From: Actinopolymorpha sp. NPDC004070 | GTDB lineage: Bacteria > Actinomycetota > Actinomycetes > Propionibacteriales > Actinopolymorphaceae | Assembly: GCF_040610475.1 (NCBI RefSeq) | Contig: NZ_JBEXMJ010000005.1 | Location: forward strand, 9,631 to 73,630 | Direction: 5' to 3' | DNA length: 64,000 nucleotides | Shown here: piece by piece, positions 1-8,766 of the stretch | Numbering within the stretch: position 1 is the first letter of the stretch | Layout of the letters: every line of letters begins with the position of its first letter | Made by a program: the position numbers and the translations under genes | The notes under the pieces: model-generated | Database searches by the model: none | Told to the model about the DNA's origin: nothing | The model's input: only the letters and a program-made list of their open reading frames with translations

Positions 1-2417
1 GTGTCGACCGCCCGCTGGTACGCCGTCCGCGCACCCGCCATGTCACCCTGCTCCCGCAGCAGCGAACCCAGGTTCAGCGCCGCCACCGGCACCACCTCGG
101 CGTGGCCGGAGTCGACCGCCCGCTGGTACGCCGTCCGCGCACCCGCCATGTCACCCTGCTCCCGCAGCAGCGAACCCAGGTTCAGCGCCGCCACCGGCAC
201 CACCTGGGGATTGCCGGACCCCATCGCCCGTTCGTACGCCGTCTCCGCCCCGGCGACGTCGCCCTGGTCCTTCAGCAACATGCCGAGGTTGAGCGCCGCC
301 GGCGGCACCACGTCGGTGTGCCCGGAGTCGACCGCCCGCTGGTACGCCGTCCGCGCCCCGGCGACGTCACCCTGTCCCCGCAGCAGCGAGCCCAGGTCGT
401 TCGCCGCCCGGGGGACCACGTCGGTGTGGCCGGAGTCGATCGCCTTCTGGTACGCACCGCGCGCACCGCTCACGTCCCCCTGCTGGCGCAGCAGCGCACC
501 CAGGTTGTTCGCGGCCCGCGGCATGACGTCCGGGTGCCCGGAGTCGATCGCCTTCTGGAACGCCGCCCGCGCCCCGGCCACGTCGCCGCGCTCGCGCAGC
601 AGCAGGCCGAGGTTGTTCGCTGCCCGGGGCGCCTCGTCGGCATGGTCGAGGTCGAGGACCTTGCGGAACGCGAGTTCGGCGGCGGACTGGTTGCCGCGCA
701 GGCTCGCGCCGATCCCGATGGTGAACGCGTCATCGGGCGGAACAGCGGCGATGAGCTCCTGCCACATCGCATCGAAGACCGGCCTGGCCTCCTGGCCGTG
801 GCGGCCCTCCTCGACCGCGACCACGTAGTCCAGCACCTCCAGGGCGCCGTCGGAGGTCTCCGGCGCCGCCGGCTTGCCCCGCGCACCGACGCCCGAGCCC
901 AAGCCCGCACCCGCCGACCCCAGGCCCGACCCCAGCCCAGCACCCAGACCCGAGCCGATCGCCGGGGCTCCGCTCGGCGCACCCGCACCGGCCCCGACAT
1001 AGCTCAGCAGCGAGACCTCGGAGGCGACAGGTTCGGTGGCCCATGCCATGCCCTCCTCGAACAACGCGGTGGTCGGGTCGAGGTCGATGCGCACCCGGCG
1101 CAGGTACAGCGGGTAGAGGCCGCGGAGCTCGGACTCGGTGAGCGGCCGGTTCAGCCCGGCCCGCCGCGCGTCCACCGCCGCCTGCACGATCGTGTAGCCG
1201 GCGGGCTCGCCGTCCCGGCCGGCGCGGAACTTCGCCACCAGCTGGTCCCCGCCGATCAGCGCCTCACCGATGCTGGCGTTGATCTGCAGCTGCGGGTAGA
1301 GCTGCTCGGCCTCCGCCCGCTCGCGGACGGTCAGCTCGAAGTCCAGCGGCACCTTGGTCGCCCGGCGCAACGCCGCCTTGGCGGTGGCCGCCACGTCGCC
1401 GGTGCTGTCCAGCACCTGGTCCCAGCGCTCGTCGGTCATGCTCGCCACGATCATGGCGTGCCGGTCCGCCCGGTCCAGCGTGTCCGCGGACAGGTGTACG
1501 AGGTCCGCCGCGGTCACGTCGTCCAGCCAGATCACCCACGGCTGGCGCCCACGGGGCAGGGACTCCTCCTCGCGCAGCACATCGGCGAGCTCCTCGCCGC
1601 TGCCGGGGACGAAGACACCGGGGTCGCGGCCACCCAGCACCGACCGCACCGCCTCCACGACCGTGCGCGACTTGCCGGCCTTCGACGGGCCGACCACGAC
1701 CACGAACGGGAACGGCGGACCGTCGCTGTTCAGCAGCGCGGCCAGCCGGCCGTCGGCGGCCGGACGGCGTACGTACGGCGCCTGCCCGCGGTGGGCGTAG
1801 TGCGTCGGAGTCGGCCCGAGAACGACCTCGGACAGCTCCGACAGCCGGGGGAACGTCCGCTCGGGAACCTGCGGCGCCTTGCGTCCACGCTCCCGTCGCT
1901 GGCCGGGCACCCGGGTGGCGGCCTGGGTCTGGGAGCGGGCGCGAGCACCGGGCGGGTCGCCCTGCCAGCCGCCGGACCGCTCGGCCGGAGCGCTGGGCTC
2001 GCCGCGTTCGCTCCACGGCCCCTCGCCCTCGTTCCAGCCGCCGTCGCCGCCCTCGCCACCCTCGCGGCCCTCTTCCTGCCAGGGCCCTTCGGCGTCCTCC
2101 CGCCAGGGAGCGTCGTCCTCCTGCCAGGGTCCCGTCCGTTCGCCGGCCGCTTCCGTCCCGTCGGCCGCCTGCGCCCGGGCGGCGCGCACGCTCTCCGGCT
2201 CGGTCAGCCGCCCCACCCCGGCCACCACGAACGCGGCGACCGCGAGCAGGACCAGCCCGCCCACCACCGGACGCTGGGTTCCGGCCGTGATCGTCTCGAT
2301 CAGGGCCGCCAGCACCAGGAAGACCAGACCGATCATTCCCAGCGAGCGGACCCAGGTCCGCGCCTGCGGCTCCTCCGGCTTGCCGGAGTCGCCCTGCTGT
2401 CCCTTCTGCGCCGCCAC
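1..2417 (-). CDS. Membrane-anchored P-loop NTPase with 36-residue TPR repeats (3' end outside window)
   Basis: About 805 codons are visible and the frame is still open at the left edge. I chose the GTG at 2417 because GGGGGGTGAG lies just upstream. The sequence shows two hydrophobic helices (about residues 25-43 and 51-69), a charged Trp/Glu/Gly-rich linker, then a P-loop domain with Walker A GPSKAGKS near residue 245 and a Walker B-like WVIWLDD. A Gly/Ala/Ser-rich linker follows, then at least six tandem 36-residue TPR units of the type NLGSLLREQGDMAGARTAY. Actinobacteria carry many uncharacterised TPR proteins with this kind of ATPase domain. Membrane anchoring plus NTPase plus TPR suggests a STAND-like sensor or scaffold, which is inference. 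No partner gene is visible. Function unknown. Confidence 0.8.
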   Translation of the reverse strand, partial: MAAQKGQQGDSGKPEEPQARTWVRSLGMIGLVFLVLAALIETITAGTQRPVVGGLVLLAVAAFVVAGVGRLTEPESVRAARAQAADGTEAAGERTGPWQEDDAPWREDAEGPWQEEGREGGEGGDGGWNEGEGPWSERGEPSAPAERSGGWQGDPPGARARSQTQAATRVPGQRRERGRKAPQVPERTFPRLSELSEVVLGPTPTHYAHRGQAPYVRRPAADGRLAALLNSDGPPFPFVVVVGPSKAGKSRTVVEAVRSVLGGRDPGVFVPGSGEELADVLREEESLPRGRQPWVIWLDDVTAADLVHLSADTLDRADRHAMIVASMTDERWDQVLDSTGDVAATAKAALRRATKVPLDFELTVRERAEAEQLYPQLQINASIGEALIGGDQLVAKFRAGRDGEPAGYTIVQAAVDARRAGLNRPLTESELRGLYPLYLRRVRIDLDPTTALFEEGMAWATEPVASEVSLLSYVGAGAGAPSGAPAIGSGLGAGLGSGLGSAGAGLGSGVGARGKPAAPETSDGALEVLDYVVAVEEGRHGQEARPVFDAMWQELIAAVPPDDAFTIGIGASLRGNQSAAELAFRKVLDLDHADEAPRAANNLGLLLRERGDVAGARAAFQKAIDSGHPDVMPRAANNLGALLRQQGDVSGARGAYQKAIDSGHTDVVPRAANDLGSLLRGQGDVAGARTAYQRAVDSGHTDVVPPAALNLGMLLKDQGDVAGAETAYERAMGSGNPQVVPVAALNLGSLLREQGDMAGARTAYQRAVDSGHAEVVPVAALNLGSLLREQGDMAGARTAYQRAVD
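4..650 (-). repeat. 108-bp tandem repeats encoding 36-residue TPR units
   Basis: Successive 108-bp units encode the TPR array. Copies at 4-111 and 112-219 are identical over their first 94 bases, while units further right have diverged more. This points to a recent unit duplication or gene conversion near the left edge. Confidence 0.8.
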
Positions 2418-2777
2418 AACCTCACCCCCCGACGCTCGGAGCCTGCGGCCCCGCGGTCGGCGTACCGCCTCTGACCTGCGGAAACGGTTCCGCCCAGAGA
2501 AGTCCCTGAGACATTCCTCATCCCAGTGTCCACACAGCCGGGTGGGTGAGGGCACAAACGCCGGAGAGGGGCGGGGTCTTCGCGTGCCGACGTGCATCCG
2601 GCCGTGGCGGACCGTCCCGGTCCGGCCGGGCACGGCGGACATGGGGTCGATGGAGGACAGGGCGGACAGGAACGGATCCGTGGCGGGCTCGGCCGGCTAG
2701 GCGGCCCCGGCGTGGCGCGTATCGATGTGTCCGGGTACGGGTGGCTGCGCGCGGGCGGGCGGCCACGATAGCCTCGG
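2418..2777. other. Divergent intergenic region between the TPR gene and the glyA leader
   Basis: These 360 bases hold no convincing gene. Short overlapping frames lack a ribosome binding site and coding character. The only element I can suggest is a -10-like TAGCCT at 2769-2774, 7 bases before the riboswitch, with a poor -35 (TGCGCG, 2746-2751). Confidence 0.5.
2746..2774 (+). promoter_or_regulatory. Candidate glyA promoter
   Basis: TAGCCT at 2769-2774 fits an actinobacterial -10 (TANNNT), with TGCGCG 17 bases upstream as a weak -35. Transcription would start about 2781, at the 5' edge of the riboswitch. The position is the main support. Confidence 0.3.
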
Positions 2778-2862
2778 TGTAGGCCGTGACTGGCGCGTTG
2801 GGATGGGATCGACCATCGGGAAGCGGCCTCGTCGAAGGACGGAGTGCCGTGCGCCTGGGCCC
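2778..2862 (+). ncRNA. ZTP (pfl) riboswitch upstream of glyA
   Basis: The leader contains the ordered conserved blocks of the ZTP/ZMP riboswitch: CCGTGACTGGCGC at 2784-2796, CCATCGGGAAGCGG at 2813-2826, and GCCGTGCGCCTGGGC at 2846-2860. The class senses AICAR phosphates, which build up when 10-formyl-tetrahydrofolate is short, and glyA is a known target, so the neighbour fits. The ribosome binding site of glyA (AGGAGG, 2880-2885 region) follows by about 20 bases and no U-tract is seen, so translational control is more likely than termination (inference). A longer glyA reading frame starting at the GTG inside this element (2786) is an artefact. Confidence 0.87.
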
Positions 2863-2887
2863 CCTTCCGTACGCCACAGGAGGTCCC

Positions 2888-4360
2888 ATGAGCCCCGCGT
2901 CCGCCCCGGACAGCCCCCAGAGCCCGAAGAACAGCACCGAGTCGACCGCGTTCCGGAGCGCGCTGGACGTGATCGCCGGGGTGGAGCCCCGGGTCGCCGC
3001 CGCGATCGGCGCCGAGCTCACCGACCAGCGCGAGTCCCTGAAGCTGATCGCGAGCGAAAACTACGCCTCTCCGGCGGTCCTGCTGGCGATGGGCAACTGG
3101 CTCAGCGACAAGTACGCCGAGGGCACGATCGGGCGCCGCTTCTACGCCGGCTGCCAGAACGTCGACACCGTGGAGGCGCTCGCCGCCGAGCACGCCCGCG
3201 AACTCTTCGGCGCACCGCACGCCTACGCCCAGCCGCATTCGGGGATCGACGCCAACCTGGTCGCGTTCTGGGCGATCCTCGCCAACCGGGTCGAGGCGCC
3301 GGCGCTGGAGAAGGCGCAGGTCCGCCAGGTCAACGACCTGTCCGAGCAGGACTGGTTCGAGCTGCGCCGCGAGCTCGGCAACCAGCGGATGCTCGGCATG
3401 TCCCTGGACGCGGGCGGCCACCTCACCCACGGGTTCCGGCCGAACATCTCCGGCAAGATGTTCGACCAGCGCAGCTACGGCACCGATCCCGAGACCGGTC
3501 TGATCGACTACGACGAGGTACGCCGGGCGGCGCAGGAGTTCCGCCCGCTGGTCCTGGTCGCCGGCTACTCTGCGTACCCCCGGCTGATCAACTTCGCCAC
3601 CATGCGCGAGATCGCCGACGAGGTGGGCGCGACGTTCATGGTCGACATGGCCCACTTCGCCGGCCTGGTGGCGGGCAAGGTGCTCACCGGCGACTACGAC
3701 CCGGTCCCGCACGCCCACATCACCACCACCACGACGCACAAGTCGCTGCGCGGCCCGCGCGGCGGCATGGTGCTGTGCCAGCCCGAGCTGGCCGACCAGG
3801 TGGATCGCGGCTGCCCGATGGTGCTCGGCGGCCCGCTGCCGCACGTGATGGCGGCCAAGGCGGTCGCGCTCGCCGAGGCGCGGCAGCCGGACTTCCGCGA
3901 CTACGCCCAGCGGATCGTGGACAACGCCAGGGCGCTGGCCGAGGGGCTGACCAGGCGTGGCGCGAAGCCGGTCACCGGCGGCACCGACAACCACCTCGTA
4001 CTGCTGGACGTGTCGTCGTACGGCCTCACCGGCCGGCAGGCCGAGTCCGCGCTGCTCGACGCGGGCATCGTGACCAACCGCAACGCCGTACCCCAGGACC
4101 CCAACGGCGCGTGGTACACCTCCGGCATCCGGCTCGGCACGCCCGCGCTCACCACCCGCGGCCTCGGCACCGCCGAGCTGGACGAGGTGGCCGGGCTGAT
4201 CGACACCGTGCTCGGGCAGACGAAGCCGGGCACCACCAAGCAGGGCGCCCCGTCGAAGGCCTCGCACGTGCTCGACGAGGCGGTGGCCACCCGGGTCTCC
4301 CAGCAGGCCGCCGACCTGCTGGCCAACTACCCGCTGTACCCCACGATCGACCTCGGCTGA
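2888..4360 (+). CDS. glyA: Serine hydroxymethyltransferase
   Basis: The enzyme (EC 2.1.2.1) interconverts serine and glycine and charges tetrahydrofolate with a one-carbon unit, using PLP in the cytoplasm. The product is 490 residues from the ATG at 2888, which has AGGAGG directly upstream. It has the SHMT signatures LIASENYAS (about 53-61), VDMAHFAGL (252-260) and [14 protein letters not shown], with K285 as the PLP lysine. It is longer than the usual 420 residues because of a segment around 135-190 and an N-terminal extension; long SHMTs like this are known in actinobacteria. The ZTP riboswitch in the leader ties expression to folate one-carbon status. A strong hairpin at 4377-4411 ends the unit. 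Confidence 0.96.
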   Translation: MSPASAPDSPQSPKNSTESTAFRSALDVIAGVEPRVAAAIGAELTDQRESLKLIASENYASPAVLLAMGNWLSDKYAEGTIGRRFYAGCQNVDTVEALAAEHARELFGAPHAYAQPHSGIDANLVAFWAILANRVEAPALEKAQVRQVNDLSEQDWFELRRELGNQRMLGMSLDAGGHLTHGFRPNISGKMFDQRSYGTDPETGLIDYDEVRRAAQEFRPLVLVAGYSAYPRLINFATMREIADEVGATFMVDMAHFAGLVAGKVLTGDYDPVPHAHITTTTTHKSLRGPRGGMVLCQPELADQVDRGCPMVLGGPLPHVMAAKAVALAEARQPDFRDYAQRIVDNARALAEGLTRRGAKPVTGGTDNHLVLLDVSSYGLTGRQAESALLDAGIVTNRNAVPQDPNGAWYTSGIRLGTPALTTRGLGTAELDEVAGLIDTVLGQTKPGTTKQGAPSKASHVLDEAVATRVSQQAADLLANYPLYPTIDLG

Positions 4361-4376
4361 CGTCCGAGCCGCTGAC

Positions 4377-4411
4377 GGCGGCCCACCCGCGTCCGGCGCG
4401 GTTGGGCCGCC
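4377..4411 (+). terminator. Hairpin after glyA
   Basis: GGCGGCCCA pairs with TGGGCCGCC and, inside it, CCGCG pairs with CGCGG, giving about 14 base pairs with one mismatch. There is no clear U-tract, as is common for actinobacterial terminators. Confidence 0.6.
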
Positions 4412-4441
4412 ACGCCCGGCGTAGGGCACGATGGAAGCGCC

Positions 4442-7054
4442 ATGTCGCTCACTGATCCGTTGTCCCCGCCGTCCACGTCCGTCCCCACACCCTCCCTGGC
4501 CACTCCGCAGCTGACCCGGCTGCAACCTCCGGCCGAACCCGCCGAGGCGGATCCGGACTCTCTCTACGACGCCTTCGTCACCTGGGCGGGCGACCGCGGG
4601 TTCACCCTCTATCCCCACCAGGAAGAGGCGCTGATCGAGGTCCTCTCCGGCGCCAACGTGATCCTCGCGACCCCCACCGGCTCGGGCAAGAGCCTGGTCG
4701 CCGCCGGCGCCCACTTCGCCGCACTGGCGCAGGGCAGGCGGACCTACTACACCGCGCCGATCAAGGCGCTGGTGTCGGAGAAGTTCTTCGCGCTGTGCGA
4801 GATGTTCGGCGCCGACAAGGTGGGCATGCAGACCGGCGACGCCAGCGTGAACGCCGACGCGCCGATCATCTGCTGCACAGCGGAGATCCTCGCCAACATC
4901 GCCCTGCGTGACGGGGCCGACGCTGACGTCGGCCAGGTGGTGATGGACGAGTTCCACTTCTACGCCGAGCCCGACCGGGGCTGGGCCTGGCAGGTGCCGC
5001 TGATCGAACTGCCGCACGCGCAGTTCGTCCTGATGTCGGCGACGCTCGGCGACGTCAGCAGGTTCGAGGAGGACCTGACCCGGCGCACCGGGCGGCCCAC
5101 CACGCTCGTGCACGCGGCCGAGCGCCCGGTGCCGCTGGTGTTCTCCTACGTCACCACTCCCCTGCACGAGACGCTGGAGGAGCTCCTCAGCACCCACCAG
5201 GCGCCGGTCTACGTCGTCCACTTCACCCAGGCGGCCGCGCTGGAACGCGCGCAGGCGCTGATGAGCGTCAACATGTGCACCCGGGCGGAGAAGGACGCGA
5301 TCGCGGCGATGATCGGGCACTTCCGGTTCACCGCCGGGTTCGGGCGCACGCTGTCCCGGCTGGTCCGGCACGGCATCGGCGTCCACCACGCCGGCATGCT
5401 GCCCCGCTACCGCCGGCTGGTGGAGACCCTGGCCCAGGCCGGGCTGCTGAAGGTGATCTGCGGCACCGACACCCTCGGCGTGGGCATCAACGTGCCGATC
5501 CGCACGGTGCTGTTCACCGGTCTGTCGAAGTACGACGGGCAGAAGGTGCGGCTGCTCAAGGCGCGGGAGTTCCACCAGATCGCCGGGCGGGCCGGCCGGG
5601 CCGGTTTCGACACCCTCGGCACCGTGGTCGTGCAGGCACCCGAACACGTGGTGGAGAACGAGAAGGCGCTGGCCAAGGCCGGCGACGACCCGAAGAAGCG
5701 CCGCAAGGTCGTCCGCAAGAAGCCGCCGGAGGGCTCGATCGGCTGGGGCAAGCCGACCTTCGAACGGCTGGTCGCCTCCGAACCGGAGCCGCTCACGTCC
5801 AGCTTCGCGGTCAGCCACGCGATGCTGCTGAACGTCATCGGGCGGCCCGGCGACGCGTTCGCCGCGATGCGCCACCTGCTCACCGACAACCACGAGGAGC
5901 CTGCGGCGCAGCGCCGGCACATCCGCCGGGCGATCGCGATCTACCGCGCGCTGCTCGCCGGTGGTGTGGTGGAGCGGCTGGACGAACCCGACGAGACCGG
6001 GCGGCGGGTGCGCCTCACCGTCGACCTGCAGTGGGACTTCGCGCTCAACCAGCCGCTGTCGCCGTTCGCCCTCGCCGCGATCGAGCTGCTGGACAAGGAG
6101 TCGCCGACGTACGCGCTGGACGTGGTGTCGGTGATCGAGTCCACGTTGGACGAGCCGCGGCAGGTGCTGTCCGCCCAGCGCCAGAAGGCGCGCGGCGAGG
6201 CGGTCGCGGCGATGAAGGCGGAGGGCATCGAGTACGACGAGCGGATGGAGCTGCTGGAGGACGTCACCCACCCGCGGCCGCTGGTCGACCTCCTCGACGC
6301 GGCGTACGACATGTACCGGCGCGGGCATCCCTGGGTCGCCGACCACGAGCTCTCGCCGAAGTCGGTCGTACGGGACATGTACGAGCGGGCGATGACGTTC
6401 GTGGAGTACGTCGGGCTGTACGGCCTGACCCGCTCGGAGGGGCTGGTGCTGCGTTACCTCGCCGACGCGTACAAGGCGCTGCGCCAGACCGTGCCGGAGG
6501 ACGCCCGGACCGAGGAGCTGACCGACCTGATCGAGTGGCTGGGCGAGCTGGTCCGCCAGACCGACTCCAGCCTGCTGGACGAGTGGGAACGGCTGCGCAA
6601 CCCCTCCGAGGAGGAGCTGTCCGCCGGCGCTCCGGGCATCGGCGTCAAGGAGCCGTTGACAGTGACCTCGAACGCCCGGGCGTTCCGGGTGCTCGTCCGC
6701 AACGCGCTCTTCCGGCGGGTGGAGCTGGCCGCACTGCGGCGCTCCGCCGAGCTCGGCGAGCTCGACGCCGAGGCCGGCTGGGACGCCGGCGCATGGGCGG
6801 AGGCTCTGGAGGAGTACTTCACGGAGTACGACTCGATCGGCACCGGCCCGGACGCGCGCGGGCCGGCGTTCCTCGTGGTGGACACCACGACCGAGCCCGG
6901 CCGGTGGCTGGTGCGGCAGATCTTCGACGACCCGAACGGCGACCGCGACTGGGGCATCACCGCAGAGGTCGACCTGGCCGCCTCCGACGAGGCCGGCACG
7001 GCCGTGGTCACCGTGACCGCCGTCGGTCCCGCGACCGCGCTCCGGGGAGCCTGA
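4442..7054 (+). CDS. Superfamily II DEAD/DEAH-box RNA helicase (DUF3516 type)
   Basis: An 870-residue cytoplasmic, Ski2-like ATP-dependent helicase. Walker A is ATPTGSGKS (76-84), the motif II box is DEFH (169-172), motif III is SAT (199-201), and motif VI is QIAGRAGRAGFD (about 380). The second half after about residue 450, including FVEYVGLYGLTRSEGLVLRY, matches the DUF3516 region known from actinobacterial helicases of this length. The substrate is probably structured RNA (family inference). It follows glyA by 81 bases across a terminator and converges on the NagB-like gene, with only 22 bases between them. Confidence 0.9.
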   Translation: MSLTDPLSPPSTSVPTPSLATPQLTRLQPPAEPAEADPDSLYDAFVTWAGDRGFTLYPHQEEALIEVLSGANVILATPTGSGKSLVAAGAHFAALAQGRRTYYTAPIKALVSEKFFALCEMFGADKVGMQTGDASVNADAPIICCTAEILANIALRDGADADVGQVVMDEFHFYAEPDRGWAWQVPLIELPHAQFVLMSATLGDVSRFEEDLTRRTGRPTTLVHAAERPVPLVFSYVTTPLHETLEELLSTHQAPVYVVHFTQAAALERAQALMSVNMCTRAEKDAIAAMIGHFRFTAGFGRTLSRLVRHGIGVHHAGMLPRYRRLVETLAQAGLLKVICGTDTLGVGINVPIRTVLFTGLSKYDGQKVRLLKAREFHQIAGRAGRAGFDTLGTVVVQAPEHVVENEKALAKAGDDPKKRRKVVRKKPPEGSIGWGKPTFERLVASEPEPLTSSFAVSHAMLLNVIGRPGDAFAAMRHLLTDNHEEPAAQRRHIRRAIAIYRALLAGGVVERLDEPDETGRRVRLTVDLQWDFALNQPLSPFALAAIELLDKESPTYALDVVSVIESTLDEPRQVLSAQRQKARGEAVAAMKAEGIEYDERMELLEDVTHPRPLVDLLDAAYDMYRRGHPWVADHELSPKSVVRDMYERAMTFVEYVGLYGLTRSEGLVLRYLADAYKALRQTVPEDARTEELTDLIEWLGELVRQTDSSLLDEWERLRNPSEEELSAGAPGIGVKEPLTVTSNARAFRVLVRNALFRRVELAALRRSAELGELDAEAGWDAGAWAEALEEYFTEYDSIGTGPDARGPAFLVVDTTTEPGRWLVRQIFDDPNGDRDWGITAEVDLAASDEAGTAVVTVTAVGPATALRGA

Positions 7055-7076
7055 CCGGCGAGCTCGACCGCGGCGG

Positions 7077-7856
7077 TCAGGCGACCTGGTCGCGCAACGT
7101 CCCGGCCGACTCCTCGTCCAGGAACAGCTGCGCATGCCCGACGGTGCGCAGGATGGACGCCGGGCAGTCCGGGGTGACCGGGCCCTCCAGCGCGGCGCGG
7201 ACCGCGTTCGCCTTGCGGGCCTCGGGTGTCACCACCAGCACCGTCCGCGGACGGATCAGCGCGGGCACGGTCAGCGACAGCGCCTGCGTCGGCGTCTGCG
7301 CCAGCGACGGGAAGTGGCCCTCGCCGACCTGCTGGCGCCGGCACGCCTCGTCCAGGTCCACCAGGTGGACCAGCGCGCTGGCGCCGAAGTCGGCGGGCGG
7401 GTCGTTGAACGCCAGGTGGCCGTTCTCGCCGATGCCCATCACGCACACGGCCGGGTCGAGGTCGGCCAGCAGCCTGGAGTACCGGTCCAGCTCCTCCTCG
7501 ACCGGCTCGTGGTCGCCGCGGATGCCGTGGAACGCCCGCGGTGTGACGTACGGCAGCAGCTGGTCGGCGAACCACCGGCGGAAGCTCGCCGAGTGGTCCG
7601 CGGACATGCCGGCGTACTCGTCCATGTGCAACACCACCAGCCGCGACCAATCGATGTCGTCTCGTTCGCGCACGGCTCGCACGAAGCCGAACTGGGAGTT
7701 GCCGGTGGCCAGGATCACAGCCACCGCGTCACCCGGGTCGACGGTGGCGAGCTCGGCGCGTACGGCCGCCGCGAAGCGTTCGGCTGCCGCGGCTCCGGCC
7801 GCCTCCGCGGTGGGAGCGACGGACACGGTGAGGTCGTCGTAGCGCAGCTGGCGCAT
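7077..7856 (-). CDS. NagB-family sugar-phosphate deaminase/isomerase (glucosamine-6-phosphate deaminase-like)
   Basis: A 259-residue cytoplasmic enzyme of the NagB/6-phosphogluconolactonase superfamily. It has the phosphate loop LATGNSQ (49-55), the HMDEY block with D79 matching the catalytic base region of NagB, and GIGENGHLAFNDP (141-153) with H147. The E. coli block is GVGNDGHIAFNEP, so the ring-opening Asp141 is Asn145 here and Glu148 is Asp152. That variant block is common in NagB-like proteins of uncertain substrate, so deamination of glucosamine-6-phosphate is likely but unproven. The ATG at 7856 has GGAAGGA upstream. No N-acetylglucosamine transport or deacetylase gene is nearby. Confidence 0.8.
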   Translation of the reverse strand: MRQLRYDDLTVSVAPTAEAAGAAAAERFAAAVRAELATVDPGDAVAVILATGNSQFGFVRAVRERDDIDWSRLVVLHMDEYAGMSADHSASFRRWFADQLLPYVTPRAFHGIRGDHEPVEEELDRYSRLLADLDPAVCVMGIGENGHLAFNDPPADFGASALVHLVDLDEACRRQQVGEGHFPSLAQTPTQALSLTVPALIRPRTVLVVTPEARKANAVRAALEGPVTPDCPASILRTVGHAQLFLDEESAGTLRDQVA

Positions 7857-7948
7857 GGTTTCCTTCCGGGCGTGGGCTGCTCGTCGCGGCCGGACACGTG
7901 AGCGCGAACCGGTCGTCCGCCGAGGCTACCCGGACTCGCGGAGCCCGG

Positions 7949-8470
7949 TCACGATCCGGCGACCCGGGGACCGGTCTCGGCCCGCCCGCCGGCCGGCTGG
8001 TGCCGGCGGTACTCCACGAGCAGGACCACCGCGACCAGCGGCTGCAGCACGTCGACCGGGATCGCTCCCACGTTGGCCGTCGCTGTGTTGTCGTGCGCGA
8101 TCAGCTGCATGACGTGTCCCACCGCGTCGCCCCAGAACATGATCGCCAGCGCGACCACGGCGGCGGTGAGCCAGCTGTCGCGTTTCCGTACGCAGACCAC
8201 CCCGAGCACGCCGACCGCGATGCCGGCCCAGCCCACCTCCCACTGGAAGAAGCTCCGGTGGTACCCGACCGACGCCGCGACCTCGCTGGAGTTGGGGCCG
8301 AGGTGGCTGAGCCCGCCGAAGATCGACCACACGCCGCCGCCGACCACGAACCACAGCAGCCACAGCTCGATCACCCGTGGCCGGGTGCGCCGCTGTGGGG
8401 ACTTGTCGACCAGGGTGTGCACGAGCGCACCCACCACGAGCGTGGCCATGGTGAACGTGAAGTACGCCAT
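7949..8470 (-). CDS. DUF6790-like integral membrane protein
   Basis: A 173-residue protein with four or five hydrophobic segments (about 1-20, 35-55, 80-98, 105-125, 140-155). The segment AIMFWGDAVGHVMQLIAHDN carries the polar GD..GH pattern I associate with the DUF6790 family. Function is unknown. A TAGGGT sequence lies about 10 bases before the ATG, so the message may have a very short leader. The gene precedes the NagB-like gene by 92 bases on the same strand. Confidence 0.65.
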   Translation of the reverse strand: MAYFTFTMATLVVGALVHTLVDKSPQRRTRPRVIELWLLWFVVGGGVWSIFGGLSHLGPNSSEVAASVGYHRSFFQWEVGWAGIAVGVLGVVCVRKRDSWLTAAVVALAIMFWGDAVGHVMQLIAHDNTATANVGAIPVDVLQPLVAVVLLVEYRRHQPAGGRAETGPRVAGS

Positions 8471-8766
8471 GCTCCGACCCTAGGAAGCGCTCGCCCTCCG
8501 ATTGCGGTGGTTCGCCCGGGTCGTCGCGGCGAAGGTCGGGGGTTGCGCGACTTCGCCACCCGGGCCGCCCGGTCCGGCTTGGGTGCGGCTCCGGTACGGC
8601 CCAGCCCGCTGTGGTCGGCGTGCTTCACCGGTTCTGGCGTTCCGCCGCGTATCTGCCTGTGCACGGCGTACTGTCACCAGTGTCCGGGATCGGACAGTTC
8701 ACAACCTTTCGGTTTTCGCCGCGTTCCGGCGTGGGCGCGGCGGCGTCGGAGAGTCGGTGGGAAGCG
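8471..8766. other. Divergent intergenic region with inverted repeats
   Basis: This region separates the DUF6790 gene from the propeller gene. I see no gene. It contains a nested inverted repeat at 8670-8698: ACTGTC/GACAGT outside and TGTCC/GGACA inside. Confidence 0.5.
8670..8698. promoter_or_regulatory. Nested inverted repeat, candidate operator
   Basis: ACTGTC (8670-8675) pairs with GACAGT (8693-8698), and TGTCC (8681-8685) pairs with GGACA (8692-8696). The repeat lies about 70 bases before the propeller gene start. The binding factor is unknown. Confidence 0.4.

Noticed and set aside
102..2474. 790-residue plus-strand frame opposite the TPR gene
   Set aside because: Apparent repeats such as VRRPRPGDV are the reverse strand of the TPR units, whose minus-strand translation is clearly structured.
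2786..2887. Upstream GTG start for glyA
   Set aside because: It lies within the ZTP riboswitch. The ATG at 2888 has an AGGAGG site and fits the family N-terminus.
2333..7135. 1600-residue minus-strand frame opposite glyA and the helicase
   Set aside because: Arg/Gly/His/Leu-rich composition of an antisense shadow in high-GC DNA. The plus strand carries two well-recognised enzymes.
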